DNA of 64,000 nucleotides from Myxococcales bacterium (GTDB taxonomy: Bacteria > Myxococcota_A > Polyangia > Haliangiales > Haliangiaceae), in assembly GCA_947483555.1 (NCBI GenBank), contig CANKMW010000007.1:83515-147514 (forward strand). The letters run 5' to 3'. The notes beneath the pieces are model-generated. The model saw only the letters and a program-made list of their open reading frames with translations, had not been told where the DNA came from and did no database searches. Numbering within the stretch: position 1 is the first letter of the stretch; each line of letters begins with the position of its first letter. The position numbers were made by a program, and so were the translations under genes. This document shows positions 63,664-64,000 of this stretch, in pieces.

Positions 63664-64000
63664 CCAGGACCAATGCCGATCGGTTTGTTAGCGTCAAGTG
63701 ACCGAGATGAGGCACGTTTCCGCTCGTCCTGAGCGAAACGCGAGCGCAAGCGAGCGTGAGTCGAAGGACGTACTCCGTCGAGACCATGCCCTTCGACTCG
63801 GCCATGAACCGGGCCCCCTGAGCGAGCCGCGGCGCGGCGAGTCGAAGGGCGCGGCCCAGGATTGATCACATCGTGGCGCGCTGTGATCGCCGCCAACTGA
63901 TCGCGATGCTTCAACAACCGGCCGTCCTGAGCGAGGCCGAGCTTCAGCGAGGCCGAGTCGAAGGACGCATTCCGCCGAAATGTGATCGAGTAGGTGCCCC
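63664..64000. other. intergenic region with several palindromic elements
   Basis: 337 bp at the window's end. It holds three copies of the dispersed element (63725-63770, 63789-63849, 63924-63970). No gene is supported on either strand; the next gene lies beyond the window. Confidence 0.6.
63725..63970. repeat. cluster of dispersed palindromic elements
   Basis: Copy A: GTCCTGAGCG (from 63725) to GAGTCGAAGGAC (to 63769). Copy B: the perfect 12-bp inverted pair CCCTTCGACTCG (63789-63800) and CGAGTCGAAGGG (63838-63849). Copy C: GTCCTGAGCGA (from 63924) to GAGTCGAAGGACGCA (to about 63969). The arms match the copies at 18440, 30287 and 32231. Confidence 0.85.

Overview
The window is one continuous, very GC-rich, gene-dense stretch of chromosome. 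It most resembles a Myxococcota (myxobacterial) genome, probably from the Polyangia/Haliangium/Kofleriaceae side. This assignment is inferred from gene content. There are many small cysteine-rich lipoproteins with Asp-Ala repeat tails, sigma-54 activators with FHA and TPR/GAF sensors, a REC-DUF4388 response regulator, choice-of-anchor and DUF4215-like modules, TonB-like proteins, and VIT/VWA and HEAT/TPR proteins. No rRNA, tRNA, CRISPR array or prophage was seen.

Layout. 1-3850: a helicase and CobW-type GTPase pair and a Rieske protein, all on minus. 4021-9040: secreted or lipoprotein multiheme c-type cytochromes with atypical CX4CH motifs, followed by a gene graveyard (DUF445 fragment, cytochrome N-terminus, IS91-like transposase piece, inverted cytochrome fragment). 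9058-19515: an M16 peptidase, then a translationally coupled ECF sigma factor and giant FecR-VIT-VWA-TPR protein, facing a TonB-like repeat protein. 19563-27184: a CPA2 antiporter, a putative cysteine hydrolase lipoprotein, an EF-G, TPR and lipoprotein genes and a HEAT protein. 27201-32216: a 4 x 15 bp repeat array in front of an ATPase/PD-(D/E)XK-like protein, an amidase, and an SPFH plus NAD-kinase-like pair behind a near-perfect sigma-70 promoter with an embedded palindrome. 32561-37380: carB-greA (ATGA overlap) and a SUMF1-fold lipoprotein-like protein. 37395-45530: lipoproteins, a TonB-C/HEAT lipoprotein and a SIR2-like/TPR giant. 45677-48679: four overlapping genes around a CDP-alcohol phosphotransferase and a LicC/PntC-like nucleotidyltransferase. 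48748-54063: a signalling block (REC-DUF4388, FHA activator, TPR-GAF-PAS activator). 54106-63663: an RluA pseudouridine synthase, a Tat-like Arg-rich protein, DUF962, an SppA with a fused outer-membrane-barrel-like domain, a cNMP-binding protein, an SCP2/antiporter/thioredoxin-fold operon and a PEGA protein.

Two genome-scale signals stand out. First, at least 14 operon-leading genes have a TANNNT hexamer ending 6-9 bases before the start codon, usually with no Shine-Dalgarno. This suggests widespread leaderless transcription. Second, a dispersed palindromic element (GTCCTGAGCG...GAGTCGAAGGAC and its inverse) occurs about seven times, once in frame inside a gene. Genes in operons overlap again and again by ATGA/GTGA, which implies translational coupling.
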